From: Truepera sp.
Lineage (GTDB): Bacteria > Deinococcota > Deinococci > Deinococcales > Trueperaceae
Reading direction: 5' to 3'
DNA: 64,000 nt
Assembly (NCBI GenBank): GCA_032027045.1
Contig: JAVSMU010000001.1
Coordinates: 2,734,934-2,798,933 of the forward strand
This document shows positions 26,007 through 33,876 of the stretch, one piece after another. The notes under the pieces were generated by a model that made no database searches, had not been told where the DNA came from, and saw only the letters and a program-made list of their open reading frames with translations. Position 1 is the stretch's first letter; the number at the start of each line of letters is the position of its first letter. A program made the position numbers and the translations under genes.

Positions 26007-27284
26007 CTAGGACAGGCCAGCGATGCGGGGAAGCCAGGTCACGAGCCCGGGAATCAGGATCAACAGGACCGTCACCCCGATGAGCACGGCCAGCCACGGC
26101 CAGATGATCCGTGAAAATCTTGCGATGGAGATGTTCCGGATGCGGCACAGCGTGAACATCACTATCCCCAGCGGCGGCGTGATGGTGCCGATCGACATGA
26201 GCACGGCCAGGATGACGCCGAAATGGATCGGGTCGATTCCGACCAACTTGAGAGCGGGCATCACGACGGGGATGGTCATCGTGACGATCGCGATGGCCTC
26301 GATGAATAGGCCGAGCACCAGGTACAAGAACCCCAGTAGAAGCAGGATCACCACGGGGTTCTGGGTAAGGCCCAGCAGACCCTCGATGGTTGCCTGGGGC
26401 GCTTGCTGGAACGACATCATCCAGGCGAAGCCCGAGGCAACGCCGATGATGAGCAAGATGCCGGCCGACTCGACCATCGACTCCGTGATGGCCTGCCACA
26501 ACGACCGGAGGTTGAGCTCGCGGTAGATGAACAGCCCCAGGACGATGCTATAGGCGGCGGCCACGGCCCCGGATTCGGTGACGGTGAACGCCCCGGAAAG
26601 GATGCCGAGCACGATGATGGCCGGGGTGAGCAGCGCGAAGCCGGCCCTAACTATCGCAAGGAGTAGGGCGCGGGCCGAGAAGGCGGTGCTTTCCGGAACT
26701 GGGCTAACGCGCGAGATGACCGCGACGGTGCCCATGAGCGCGAGCGCCATGAGCGTCCCGGGGATGATGCCGCCGATGAAGAGGGCGCCGATGGGCACGC
26801 CCGCCGCTATGCCGTACACGATCATGATGACGCTCGGGGGAATGATCGGGCCGATGGTGGCCGATGCCGCGGTCACCCCGACCGAGAAGTCCTCCGTGTA
26901 ACCGGCCTTGCGCATCGTCTCGATCTCCACGGCGCCGAGCCCGCCTGCATCGGCGACAGCGGATCCGGAGATGCCCGCGAACAGGAACGACGCCGCGACG
27001 TTCGCGTGCGCCATCCCTCCCCGGATGTGGCCCACCGATGCGTTGCCGAGGCGGAAGATCCGCTCGGTTGCTCCACCTAAGTTCATAAGTTTGCCGGTAA
27101 GGATAAAGAACGGCAGCGCGAGGAGCGTGAACGAATCTACGCCCTTCGCGACCATCTGGATGAACGTTTCGATAGGGATCTGCTCGATGGCGAAGAAGCC
27201 GATGGTGGTTGCCGCCAACGCTATTGCGACGGGGACGCCCAACAGCATGAGCGTGATGACGGCGCCTACGGTTAGAAGAAGCAT
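26007..27284 (-). CDS. dctM: TRAP transporter large permease (DctM type)
   Basis: 425-residue inner-membrane subunit with about 12 hydrophobic segments, carrying the sodium-coupled transport pathway of a TRAP system. Characteristic stretches are LPFFILTGKLMNLGG, GISGSAVADAGGLGAVE and AATIGPIIPPSVIMIVYG. The ATG at 27284 is chosen because it begins the first segment (MLLLTVGAVITLMLLGVPVA) and lies 10 bp after the DctQ stop; the longer frame overlaps DctQ. Confidence 0.93.
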   Translation of the reverse strand: MLLLTVGAVITLMLLGVPVAIALAATTIGFFAIEQIPIETFIQMVAKGVDSFTLLALPFFILTGKLMNLGGATERIFRLGNASVGHIRGGMAHANVAASFLFAGISGSAVADAGGLGAVEIETMRKAGYTEDFSVGVTAASATIGPIIPPSVIMIVYGIAAGVPIGALFIGGIIPGTLMALALMGTVAVISRVSPVPESTAFSARALLLAIVRAGFALLTPAIIVLGILSGAFTVTESGAVAAAYSIVLGLFIYRELNLRSLWQAITESMVESAGILLIIGVASGFAWMMSFQQAPQATIEGLLGLTQNPVVILLLLGFLYLVLGLFIEAIAIVTMTIPVVMPALKLVGIDPIHFGVILAVLMSIGTITPPLGIVMFTLCRIRNISIARFSRIIWPWLAVLIGVTVLLILIPGLVTWLPRIAGLS

Positions 27285-27294
27285 GGTTAGCGCC

Positions 27295-27792
27295 CTATTC
27301 CCGTGGCCTTGGCTGCAAGGCCGTGCGAGCATGGGTCACGGCGTTCAAGAGCGAGAACACGGTCAACAACAGGCCTCCGACGGGAACGGGAAGATAGATG
27401 AGGTTCCGCGGATAGCCGAGGCTCGTGGACGTGTCGCCCGCCGTGAACTGGAACAGCTTCCAACCGTAAACGACCAAGACGATGCCCACGGCCGCCAGCA
27501 AAGCGTTGATTACCACCTTCGCGGCCGCATGCATGCGGAAAGGGAGACGTTCGAGCACGATGTCTACCGCCATGAACTCCTCCTTCAGGGCGGCCGCGCC
27601 GATGGCGATGAAGGTCGCCCAGACGAGCAGCAAACGGGCCACCTCCTCCGTCCACGAGGTGGGGTTGTTGAGCACGTAGCGCGTGAAGACTTGCCCGATG
27701 GCAAGCACGAGGATTGCAGCGAACAGAACTCCCGCAAGGGCTTCGAATACTTGGACAGCCCGCTGGCGGGGGTTCTTCCGTGGCTTCTGCAT
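27295..27792 (-). CDS. dctQ: TRAP transporter small permease (DctQ type)
   Basis: 165-residue membrane protein with four segments; FEALAGVLFAAILVLAIGQV and RYVLNNPTSWTEEVARLLLV are the family hallmarks. It holds the large permease. The ATG at 27792 has GGAG with 5-bp spacing; another ATG at 27810 lacks a ribosome site. It lies between dctP and dctM. Confidence 0.9.
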   Translation of the reverse strand: MQKPRKNPRQRAVQVFEALAGVLFAAILVLAIGQVFTRYVLNNPTSWTEEVARLLLVWATFIAIGAAALKEEFMAVDIVLERLPFRMHAAAKVVINALLAAVGIVLVVYGWKLFQFTAGDTSTSLGYPRNLIYLPVPVGGLLLTVFSLLNAVTHARTALQPRPRE

Positions 27793-27847
27793 TCCAGCTC
27801 CATGGGGCAAAGGGGAAGAGGACGGAGCCTCTCCCCCTCAGAAACGA

Positions 27848-28825
27848 TCAGTTCTGGCCGGCGTCGCGGATTCGTTCGTACAGGTCTTGTCCCCACACGT
27901 CCATGCTGCTCTCGAACACCGGTTCCACCGACTTCTGGAATGCCGCCACGTCGGTATCGACGAAGATGATGCCTTCGGCTTCCAGCTGGCTCCTCAGCTC
28001 GCTTTCGCCGCCCAGTACCAGCTCGGTGTTGTACTCGCCGGCCTCCATGGCCGCGTCCCTCACGACCTGTTGCAGGTCCTCGGGAAGGGACTGGAGGAAG
28101 CGATCGTTCACCAGCATCACGTTGGTGTAGAAGTAGTGCTGCGTCAGGTCGATGTACTTGCCCAGCTTGTAGAAGCCGCCGTTGATCATCCAGTCGAGCG
28201 GCAGCTCCACCGCGTCGACGACGCCGGTCTGCATGCCCGAGTAGGCGTCAGGAAAGCCGAGGGGCACCGGGCTCGCGCCCATGGCACGCCACAGGTCGAT
28301 GTAGAGCGGAACGCCGGCCGTCACGCGGATCTTCACGCCGGCGAACTCCGCGGGAGTCGTGACGGGCTTCTTGGTGATGGTCTGCCTGGTGCCTTGTTGC
28401 CAGTTCGCGGCGATTACGCTGGCGCCGGTGGCCTTGCGGTACTCTTCCCAGAGTTCCTGGCCTATGGGCCCGGTAGTGACGTCAACCATGTGCTGGCGAC
28501 TGTTCCACAGGTAGTACATGTTGAAGATGTCCAGCTTGCGGAGCTTCGCCCCCATGACGGGCGTGCCGATGTTCGCCATCTGGATCGTTCCCAAGGCGAC
28601 CTGATCCTGCAGCTCGACTTCGCCCCCGAGTTGACCGCCGGGAAAGACCTGGACGCTGATGCGGCCATTCGAGCGCTCCTCGACGAGTTCCTTGAACTTC
28701 ATCGCGGCTTTCGTTACCGGGTGGCCGGCTTCCGCTATCAGGCCGAGGCGGACGTTGTAATCGGCGGCGAAGGCCGCGGTCGTTCCGAGTAGAACCAAGA
28801 GAAGCACGAACTTGAGCAGTCTCAC
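27848..28825 (-). CDS. dctP: TRAP transporter solute-binding protein (DctP type)
   Basis: 325-residue periplasmic protein with a Sec signal (FVLLLVLLGTTAAFA, cleavage near residue 20). The conserved arginine region that binds a carboxylate ligand is VKIRVTAGVPLYIDLWRAMG, and GLIAEAGHPVTKAAMKFKEL and GFPDAYSGMQTGVVDAVELP are family blocks. The start is GTG. TRAP binding proteins mostly bind organic or sugar acids, consistent with the catabolic genes downstream. Confidence 0.92.
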   Translation of the reverse strand: MRLLKFVLLLVLLGTTAAFAADYNVRLGLIAEAGHPVTKAAMKFKELVEERSNGRISVQVFPGGQLGGEVELQDQVALGTIQMANIGTPVMGAKLRKLDIFNMYYLWNSRQHMVDVTTGPIGQELWEEYRKATGASVIAANWQQGTRQTITKKPVTTPAEFAGVKIRVTAGVPLYIDLWRAMGASPVPLGFPDAYSGMQTGVVDAVELPLDWMINGGFYKLGKYIDLTQHYFYTNVMLVNDRFLQSLPEDLQQVVRDAAMEAGEYNTELVLGGESELRSQLEAEGIIFVDTDVAAFQKSVEPVFESSMDVWGQDLYERIRDAGQN

Positions 28826-28892
28826 TTAGAGTTCCTTTCCAAGCGTGAGGCGAGTTGCGTCGCTACGAAGTCGGCGAGGCGCCGGGAATCCA

Positions 28893-29675
28893 CTAGTCTG
28901 CGACGATCACCTCCACCCCTGCTCTCGCAGCGATTTCGGTGGCGTTCCTTGGAATCGAAGCGTCGGTGATCAGGTGGCCCACGGCGGAGAGGGGAGCGAT
29001 GGTCGTGAAGCTGACGTGGCCCCACTTCGAGCTGTCGGCGATCGCGAAGACCTCGCGGGCTCGGCCGAGTGCTGCTCTCTTCGTCTCCACACCGACCGGG
29101 TTGCTGTTCGTGAGGCCCGCTTCCAGGTCCACCCCCGACACCCCCATGAAGAGGATGTCGAAGTTGAGTTCCTCTATCTGCTTCACGGCGGCCAGGCCGG
29201 TTGCCCCGAAGATGGTGGCGTCGGTTGGTCCGCCGATCTGGTAAACGTTGAGGTTCGCGTGTGCGACCATCTCTGCCGCGATGTTCACGGCGTGAGTGAC
29301 GACCCGAGCCGTGAACGGTCCTTGGAGCGAGCGGCGGATCAGGTTGCGAGCCACCTCCATGGCCGTCGTGCCCGTATCGAGGAAGATCGTTTGGCCCGAT
29401 TCGACCATTGCGGCCGCCGCCCGACCTATCGCTTCCTTCTCGACGCGGTAGCGCTTGTGGCGCAGCCAGTAGCCAGGATCGTTGTCGGAGGCGAGGACCG
29501 CGCCACCATGCACGCGCCGCACCATCCCCTTGTGCTCGAGGCGCGTGAGATCCCTTCGGATGGTCATCTCCGAGACGCCGAGTTCGGATGCGACCTGGCT
29601 GGTGCTGACGTTCCCGTTGTCTTGGAGTAGCGCCAGCAAGTGTTGCTCGCGATCTACCGTCAGGCCGGTGGACAT
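28893..29675 (-). CDS. DeoR/GlpR-family regulator of the TRAP operon
   Basis: 260 residues: N-terminal helix-turn-helix (VSTSQVASELGVSEMTIRRD, about 23-42) and the DeoR C-terminal sugar-phosphate sensor (FLDTGTTAMEVARNL, ILFMGVSGVD). Proteins of this family usually repress a catabolic operon until a phosphorylated intermediate binds; here that would be a 4-phospho sugar acid. It is the first gene of the operon, 67 bp before dctP. Confidence 0.9.
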   Translation of the reverse strand: MSTGLTVDREQHLLALLQDNGNVSTSQVASELGVSEMTIRRDLTRLEHKGMVRRVHGGAVLASDNDPGYWLRHKRYRVEKEAIGRAAAAMVESGQTIFLDTGTTAMEVARNLIRRSLQGPFTARVVTHAVNIAAEMVAHANLNVYQIGGPTDATIFGATGLAAVKQIEELNFDILFMGVSGVDLEAGLTNSNPVGVETKRAALGRAREVFAIADSSKWGHVSFTTIAPLSAVGHLITDASIPRNATEIAARAGVEVIVAD

Positions 29676-29893
29676 TGCGCCTCCTGTGAGCTTCAGTGCG
29701 TTTGCAGCCTAAACCACCAAAAGCTAACACGTCAAGAGTGGGCGTGCCCCCGCCCTGCACCCCTGGGCACTTGTCCAACTGGTGATCCGATCCGAACTCG
29801 GTGCATACCGTCTCCCGAGCATGGCCCGCTGCCTTCGAGGCCCGCCAGGGGGGCGTCCGGCAGCTTGCCGCAAGAAAGCCCTAGACTCTCCTG

Positions 29894-30511
29894 GTGTCTG
29901 CAGCTCTAGCCGGGTTCGGCCTCAGCCTGTCGTTGATCGTGGCGCTGGGGGCGCAGAACGCCTTTGTGCTGCGCCAGGGTCTGCGGCGCGAGCGCGTCGG
30001 GTGGGTCGTTGCCATCTGCACACTCTCCGACGCCATCCTCATTGCCGTTGGCGTGGTCGGCCTCGGCTACGTGCTCGAGCTGGTGCCGTGGCTGGCTGAC
30101 GCCACGCGCTGGCTGGGAGCGGCGTTCCTCCTTGCCTACGCACTCTTCGCAGCCTGGCGCGCCCTGGGGCCCACGGGCGAAGGGCTCATGCCCGCGGCCT
30201 CCGGGGTGATGAGCGGCGCAGCGGCACCGCTGGGGCCCGTGGTGCTCATGGCGCTGGCCATGACGTGGCTCAACCCGTCGGTGTACCTCGACACCGCCTT
30301 CCTGATCGGCTCGGTGGCAACCAGCCACGGCGACGCCAGGTGGTGGTTCGCGGCGGGAGCCATGGCCGGCAGCGCGCTCTGGTTCGTGGGCCTCGGGTTC
30401 GGGGCGCGCTACCTGGGCAGGTGGCTGCGCACGCCACGCTCGTGGCGCGTTCTGGACGGGGTCATCGCGCTACTGCTCGTATACACGGCGGGGCGGTTGG
30501 TGGTGGGGTGA
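29894..30511 (+). CDS. LysE/ArgO-type amino acid exporter
   Basis: 205-residue membrane protein with six predicted segments. The conserved block GAQNAFVLRQGLRRE is near residue 19, and the mid-protein WLNPSVYLDTAFLIGS matches the LysE family. It would export a basic amino acid such as arginine or lysine. It starts at GTG and is monocistronic, divergent from the TRAP operon; about 220 bp separate it from the DeoR gene, in which I see no clear promoter. Confidence 0.88.
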   Translation: MSAALAGFGLSLSLIVALGAQNAFVLRQGLRRERVGWVVAICTLSDAILIAVGVVGLGYVLELVPWLADATRWLGAAFLLAYALFAAWRALGPTGEGLMPAASGVMSGAAAPLGPVVLMALAMTWLNPSVYLDTAFLIGSVATSHGDARWWFAAGAMAGSALWFVGLGFGARYLGRWLRTPRSWRVLDGVIALLLVYTAGRLVVG

Positions 30512-30581
30512 GCGCTAAGGCGCCAACGCCGCGGGGCTACACAGATAGTAGGGTCCGCTATCGGCGAGCACTCCCGACTCC

Positions 30582-30644
30582 GAATAAGACGGAATTAGAC
30601 AGGAATAAGACGGAATTGACCACGAATAAGGCGGAATGAGACGA
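30582..30644. repeat. Three copies of a 21-bp tandem repeat
   Basis: Copies at 30582-30602, 30603-30623 and 30624-30644 share the core GAATAAGACGGAATT (GAATAAGGCGGAATG in the third). They lie between the convergent exporter and RraA-like genes. The sequence is more AT-rich than its surroundings. Confidence 0.9.
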
Positions 30645-30766
30645 GACGCGTGCCCGGCGGACGAAAGCGCCTCGTAAAGTTGATCGATGATCGCCGCTGG
30701 CACGAATCGTCGCCGCGACCACGGCAACAGCTACTTGCAGCTAACGCACCCGACCGCCCGCGCCCC

Positions 30767-31441
30767 TCAAACGTGCCCGTACTTCTCGAGCATCTCCTTG
30801 GCGCTCATGCCCTCTTCGCTCAACCTGCGCGCTTCCTCTTCCTGCCTGACTATCGCCTCGGCACGCTCGAGCACCTGGCTCACGTGCTCTTGCGCGATGA
30901 CGACCACCCCGTCCTCGTCCCCAAGCACGAAATCGTCAAGCGACACGGTGATTAACTCGCCAAGAGCCCCGCGTATCAGAATTGGCTCGCCATGCCGCGT
31001 GACGCGCCAGCGGCCCACCGACTGCACGGGGCTCACGTAACGACCGAAGACGGGGAAACCCGTCTCGGAGATGGCCTCCACGTCACGGAAGCCGGCGTCG
31101 ACTATCGCCCCGCGGCAGCCGCGCTTGGCCATGGTGGCGGCGATCAGGTCGCCGAAGAGGCAGAAGCCGTGCGCGTTGGTGCCGCCCCAGACCGTCACGG
31201 AGTCCTCGGGTAGGCCGTCCACCACCTCCAGCTTGAGGCGGTCGGCGCCCTTCGCCACCGAGAGCTGACCCTCGATCGGGTACGCCCAGCCGGCAACGCG
31301 GACCCGCTCAAACGTGCGCCGGCGGATGTCGTTGTCCAGCGCCGTCACGGGCCACTCGAGCTCGTCGTAAACGTCGCAGACGATGGCGGTATTGAGCTTC
31401 AGGAAACGCTTCCTGATCTGCTCGCGTTCTTTCTTGGTCAT
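30767..31441 (-). CDS. RraA-like / HMG aldolase family protein
   Basis: 224-residue protein of the RraA fold. The family motif is WGGTNAHGFCLFGDLIAATM followed by GCRGAIVDAGFRDVEAI. Members include 4-hydroxy-4-methyl-2-oxoglutarate aldolases, oxaloacetate decarboxylases and the RNase E inhibitor RraA; an enzymatic aldolase or decarboxylase role is more likely here. ATG at 31441 is chosen for GGAGG seven bases upstream; a GTG at 31474 would overlap the preceding gene. A C-terminal charged helix (HVSQVLERAEAIVRQEEEAR) is unusual. Confidence 0.85.
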   Translation of the reverse strand: MTKKEREQIRKRFLKLNTAIVCDVYDELEWPVTALDNDIRRRTFERVRVAGWAYPIEGQLSVAKGADRLKLEVVDGLPEDSVTVWGGTNAHGFCLFGDLIAATMAKRGCRGAIVDAGFRDVEAISETGFPVFGRYVSPVQSVGRWRVTRHGEPILIRGALGELITVSLDDFVLGDEDGVVVIAQEHVSQVLERAEAIVRQEEEARRLSEEGMSAKEMLEKYGHV

Positions 31442-31470
31442 GGTCGGTCCTCCATCGAAGGCACTGGACG

Positions 31471-32739
31471 TCACCGTCTCTCACCCCACCCCGCCCTTAT
31501 CTCGGTGCTGCTCACGTCGCGCCGGAAGCTGCCCTCCGGCAGTTCCTCGAACAGCCCGCCGAAGCCCTCGGGCACCGGCAGGTCTTTAAGCGTCTTGTAG
31601 CCGTCCGCCTTGTCGAGCCTGCCGGCCACCAAGAACGTGCAACCGTGCGCCCCGAACTCCCTGAGGGCCGCCTTCAGCCGCTCCTCCGAACCGCCGTAGA
31701 AGCGCGGCTCCAAGATCCTCTCGGCGGTATCGAGGCCGACCACGAACACGCTGCCCGGGAACAGGGCGGCCTTCTCCATGAACAGCGGCGCCCTGGTGAG
31801 CGCCAGCGCGCCGCGGCCGGCGAACTGCTGCGCCCGCAAGCGCGCCTCGAAGAGGCCGATGGGCGCCTTCTCGGCGTTGATGAGCGGCAGCTCGAAGAGC
31901 GGCGGCAGGCCCATGTGATCGGCGGCGGCCTGCGCCAGGTCGAGGTGGCCCTCGTGCGCCGGGTTGTAGGCGCCCGAGAGGATCACCCAGCGCTGGCCTG
32001 AGTTCAGTGCCGGCGACGACACCACGGCGCCGTCGGAACGCACCACGGCGAACTGGCGCTCCCCGCGTTCCACCTCGGCTATCAGCTCGCTGGGGAACAG
32101 CTCGATCTCCACTTGTTCGGCGCCGGTGAGCGGAAGGTCGGGCGGCGCCAGCACCCCGCAGGCGTCCGCCACGGCGCGCAGGAGCAGCAAGGAGACGATC
32201 TCCTCCTCACCGGCACGGTCGCGCGCGTCCTTCTCGATGGTGAGGGAGTAGGTGGTGATTCCGAAGGCGTCGTGCACGGCGGCGGCCACGCGGTGGTCGC
32301 CGCGCTTGGCGCGGTCGGTGGCGATGGTGGCGGAGCTGCCCAGCCCGAACACGGCGTCGGGGGCGTCGGCGTACTGCCGGGCCTGGTCGTACGCGCGCTT
32401 CGCCATCGCGCGCGCCACGCGGCGCGAAGTGAAGCGGGCGGGCATGAAGCCCACCCAGTCGTGCATGCTCGCCTCGTTGTAGATGTCCACGGCGCTGAGC
32501 ACCGTGCGGCTCGACCCCCCAACGCCGTGCAGCCACGCGAGGGCCTGCGCGCCGGCGCCGGCGAACGCCATCACCATCTTGTGCGGCGTGGCGTGGATGG
32601 CCGTGGCCAACTCGGAGGGCGTGGCGGCGCGGTGGCGCGGGTCGAGGCCGTTGCTGTCGCCGGGTTTGGACGCTGCGTCCGGTTTTCCACCCTCTTTGCG
32701 GGCCTGTGGGCTGGAGGTGCCTTGGGGGAAGGGCCTCAT
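31471..32739 (-). CDS. Fusion of a CinA-like domain and an NMNAT-like nucleotidyltransferase domain
   Basis: 422 residues. The C-terminal half (about 245-420) is a nucleotidylyltransferase: VILSGAYNPAHEGHLDLA has the HxGH motif and RRDVSSTEIR the ISSTxxR-type motif, as in (nicotinate/nicotinamide) mononucleotide adenylyltransferases. The N-terminal half (about 50-225) aligns by eye with the CinA C-terminal (NMN deamidase) fold: SAVDIYNEAS, RVARAMAKRAYDQAR, FGLGSSATIATD. The deamidase serine motif (ESCTGG) is replaced by AFAGAGA, so this half is probably not catalytic in the usual way. It sits upstream of the RraA-like gene. A residue 1-40 extension is low-complexity and the start is uncertain. 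Confidence 0.7.
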   Translation of the reverse strand: MRPFPQGTSSPQARKEGGKPDAASKPGDSNGLDPRHRAATPSELATAIHATPHKMVMAFAGAGAQALAWLHGVGGSSRTVLSAVDIYNEASMHDWVGFMPARFTSRRVARAMAKRAYDQARQYADAPDAVFGLGSSATIATDRAKRGDHRVAAAVHDAFGITTYSLTIEKDARDRAGEEEIVSLLLLRAVADACGVLAPPDLPLTGAEQVEIELFPSELIAEVERGERQFAVVRSDGAVVSSPALNSGQRWVILSGAYNPAHEGHLDLAQAAADHMGLPPLFELPLINAEKAPIGLFEARLRAQQFAGRGALALTRAPLFMEKAALFPGSVFVVGLDTAERILEPRFYGGSEERLKAALREFGAHGCTFLVAGRLDKADGYKTLKDLPVPEGFGGLFEELPEGSFRRDVSSTEIRAGWGERR

Positions 32740-32784
32740 GTCGGCACCATCATGCCACGCCCGAGTTGCTGCGCTAGGCCACGC

Positions 32785-33636
32785 TCAGCGCGAGAACAGC
32801 AGGTCGCCGTCGCTACCGCTAAGCACCAACAGGTCGTCGGCCGTCATGTGGAACGAGGTGACGCCGGCCAGGGTGGCGAGGAACCGCTGTTCCTGGTCCA
32901 TGGCGCCCTCGCAGTACATCATGGTCGACCCGGCCGGGCCGAAGCCGACCAGGCCGTCGAGGCCGAACTCCACGGCGGCGAAGTAGCGGTTGCAGCCGGT
33001 GGTGCCCACCGCCTGGCCGTCGACGATCTCGAGGGTGGCGGGTGAGTCGGCCAGTGCGGGCGTGCCGTTAGTGCCGAAAGACACGAGGTGCCATTCCACG
33101 TTCGTGATGGGGCTGCTGGCGTCGAGGGTGCTCACGAGGACGCGCTCCTTGCCGGCGAGCGTGAAGCCGCCCGGGCCGTGGCCGATGGTGGCCTTCTCGG
33201 CGTAAACGCCCTGGTCGGTGTTCTCGAAGTAGCCGAGGATCACGGTGTCTTCACCGCACGTGTAGTTGGCGCGGGCGCCGTCAATGGCCAGCGTGGCTCC
33301 GAAGCCCGCGTGCAGGCACTCGGTGCCGTCGGCCAGGGTCACGCCGCGGACCTCGAGGGCCACCAGCGAGTCGTCGAGGATGTTCCGGGCGTCGGCGGGA
33401 TCGTAGGTGATTCGGGTTACTAGCCCGGTCTCGTCTTCGAGGAGCAGGTCGCCCACGAGGGCCACGCCCTCGTTGCAGAAGTGGCTCACCCTGCCGCCGG
33501 CCACGCTGACGTTCACTTCGGGGCCGACGGCCTTGCAGGTCGAGCCGTCGGGGAGCACGATGTTCACGCCCTGGGCCGCGGCCAGGCCCGTGAGGGCGAG
33601 GGCTAGCACGATCAACGTACGAAGCGCATGGCGCAT
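32785..33636 (-). CDS. Secreted META-domain protein with two lysozyme-inhibitor-like repeats
   Basis: 283 residues with a Sec signal (LIVLALALTGLAAAQG). ATG at 33636 is supported by AGGAGG six bases upstream. Two segments (about 23-95 and 98-170) share a pattern LPDG-S-T-C ... FCNEG and LADG-T-E-C ... YTCGE, resembling MliC/C-type lysozyme inhibitor domains. The C-terminal META domain (HslJ-like, about 180-283) has GTTGCNRYFAAVEF and STMMYCEGAMDQE. Role is probably envelope protection; this is inference from domain names only. Confidence 0.75.
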   Translation of the reverse strand: MRHALRTLIVLALALTGLAAAQGVNIVLPDGSTCKAVGPEVNVSVAGGRVSHFCNEGVALVGDLLLEDETGLVTRITYDPADARNILDDSLVALEVRGVTLADGTECLHAGFGATLAIDGARANYTCGEDTVILGYFENTDQGVYAEKATIGHGPGGFTLAGKERVLVSTLDASSPITNVEWHLVSFGTNGTPALADSPATLEIVDGQAVGTTGCNRYFAAVEFGLDGLVGFGPAGSTMMYCEGAMDQEQRFLATLAGVTSFHMTADDLLVLSGSDGDLLFSR

Positions 33637-33658
33637 GGTTGCCTCCTGACGGGCCAAC

Positions 33659-33683
33659 GGGCCCCGCGGTTCTCGCGGGGCCC
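33659..33683 (-). terminator. Hairpin downstream of the CPG-type ATPase
   Basis: A perfect 10-bp inverted repeat (GGGCCCCGCG / CGCGGGGCCC) with loop GTTCT lies between the ATPase 3' flank and the META gene. No T run follows on the minus strand, so termination strength is uncertain. Confidence 0.55.
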
Positions 33684-33740
33684 AAGGCCACATGCTTCCA
33701 GGCTAGCCAGCGCAGGTGAGGCGCGCAGGTACCTCTGGTT

Positions 33741-33876
33741 CAGCGAACGTTCATGGCGCCGCGAAGCTCGGCCTCAGGCAACTTTCATGGCGCCGCGAGG
33801 TCCGACGTCAACGAACGTTCATCGCACTGCGACGTCCAGTCTCAACGAACGTTCACTGCGCCCCGGGCACTGGGAA
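33741..33876. repeat. 34-bp tandem repeat made of the 3' end of the ATPase gene
   Basis: Four copies start at 33741, 33775, 33809 and 33843, period exactly 34. Read on the minus strand each unit ends in GAACGTTCGTTGA or a close variant, and the copy at 33843 holds the last codons of the ATPase. Three of the units contain the perfect palindrome GAACGTTC, and each of the downstream units also forms a tiny frame ATG-x-x-x-TGA (MNVR or MKVA). Confidence 0.88.

Noticed and set aside
33741-33876. Possible CRISPR array (also considered at 56866-57087 and 59143-59352)
   Set aside because: The units are contiguous with no unique spacers, drift gradually from copy to copy, and there are no cas genes in the window.
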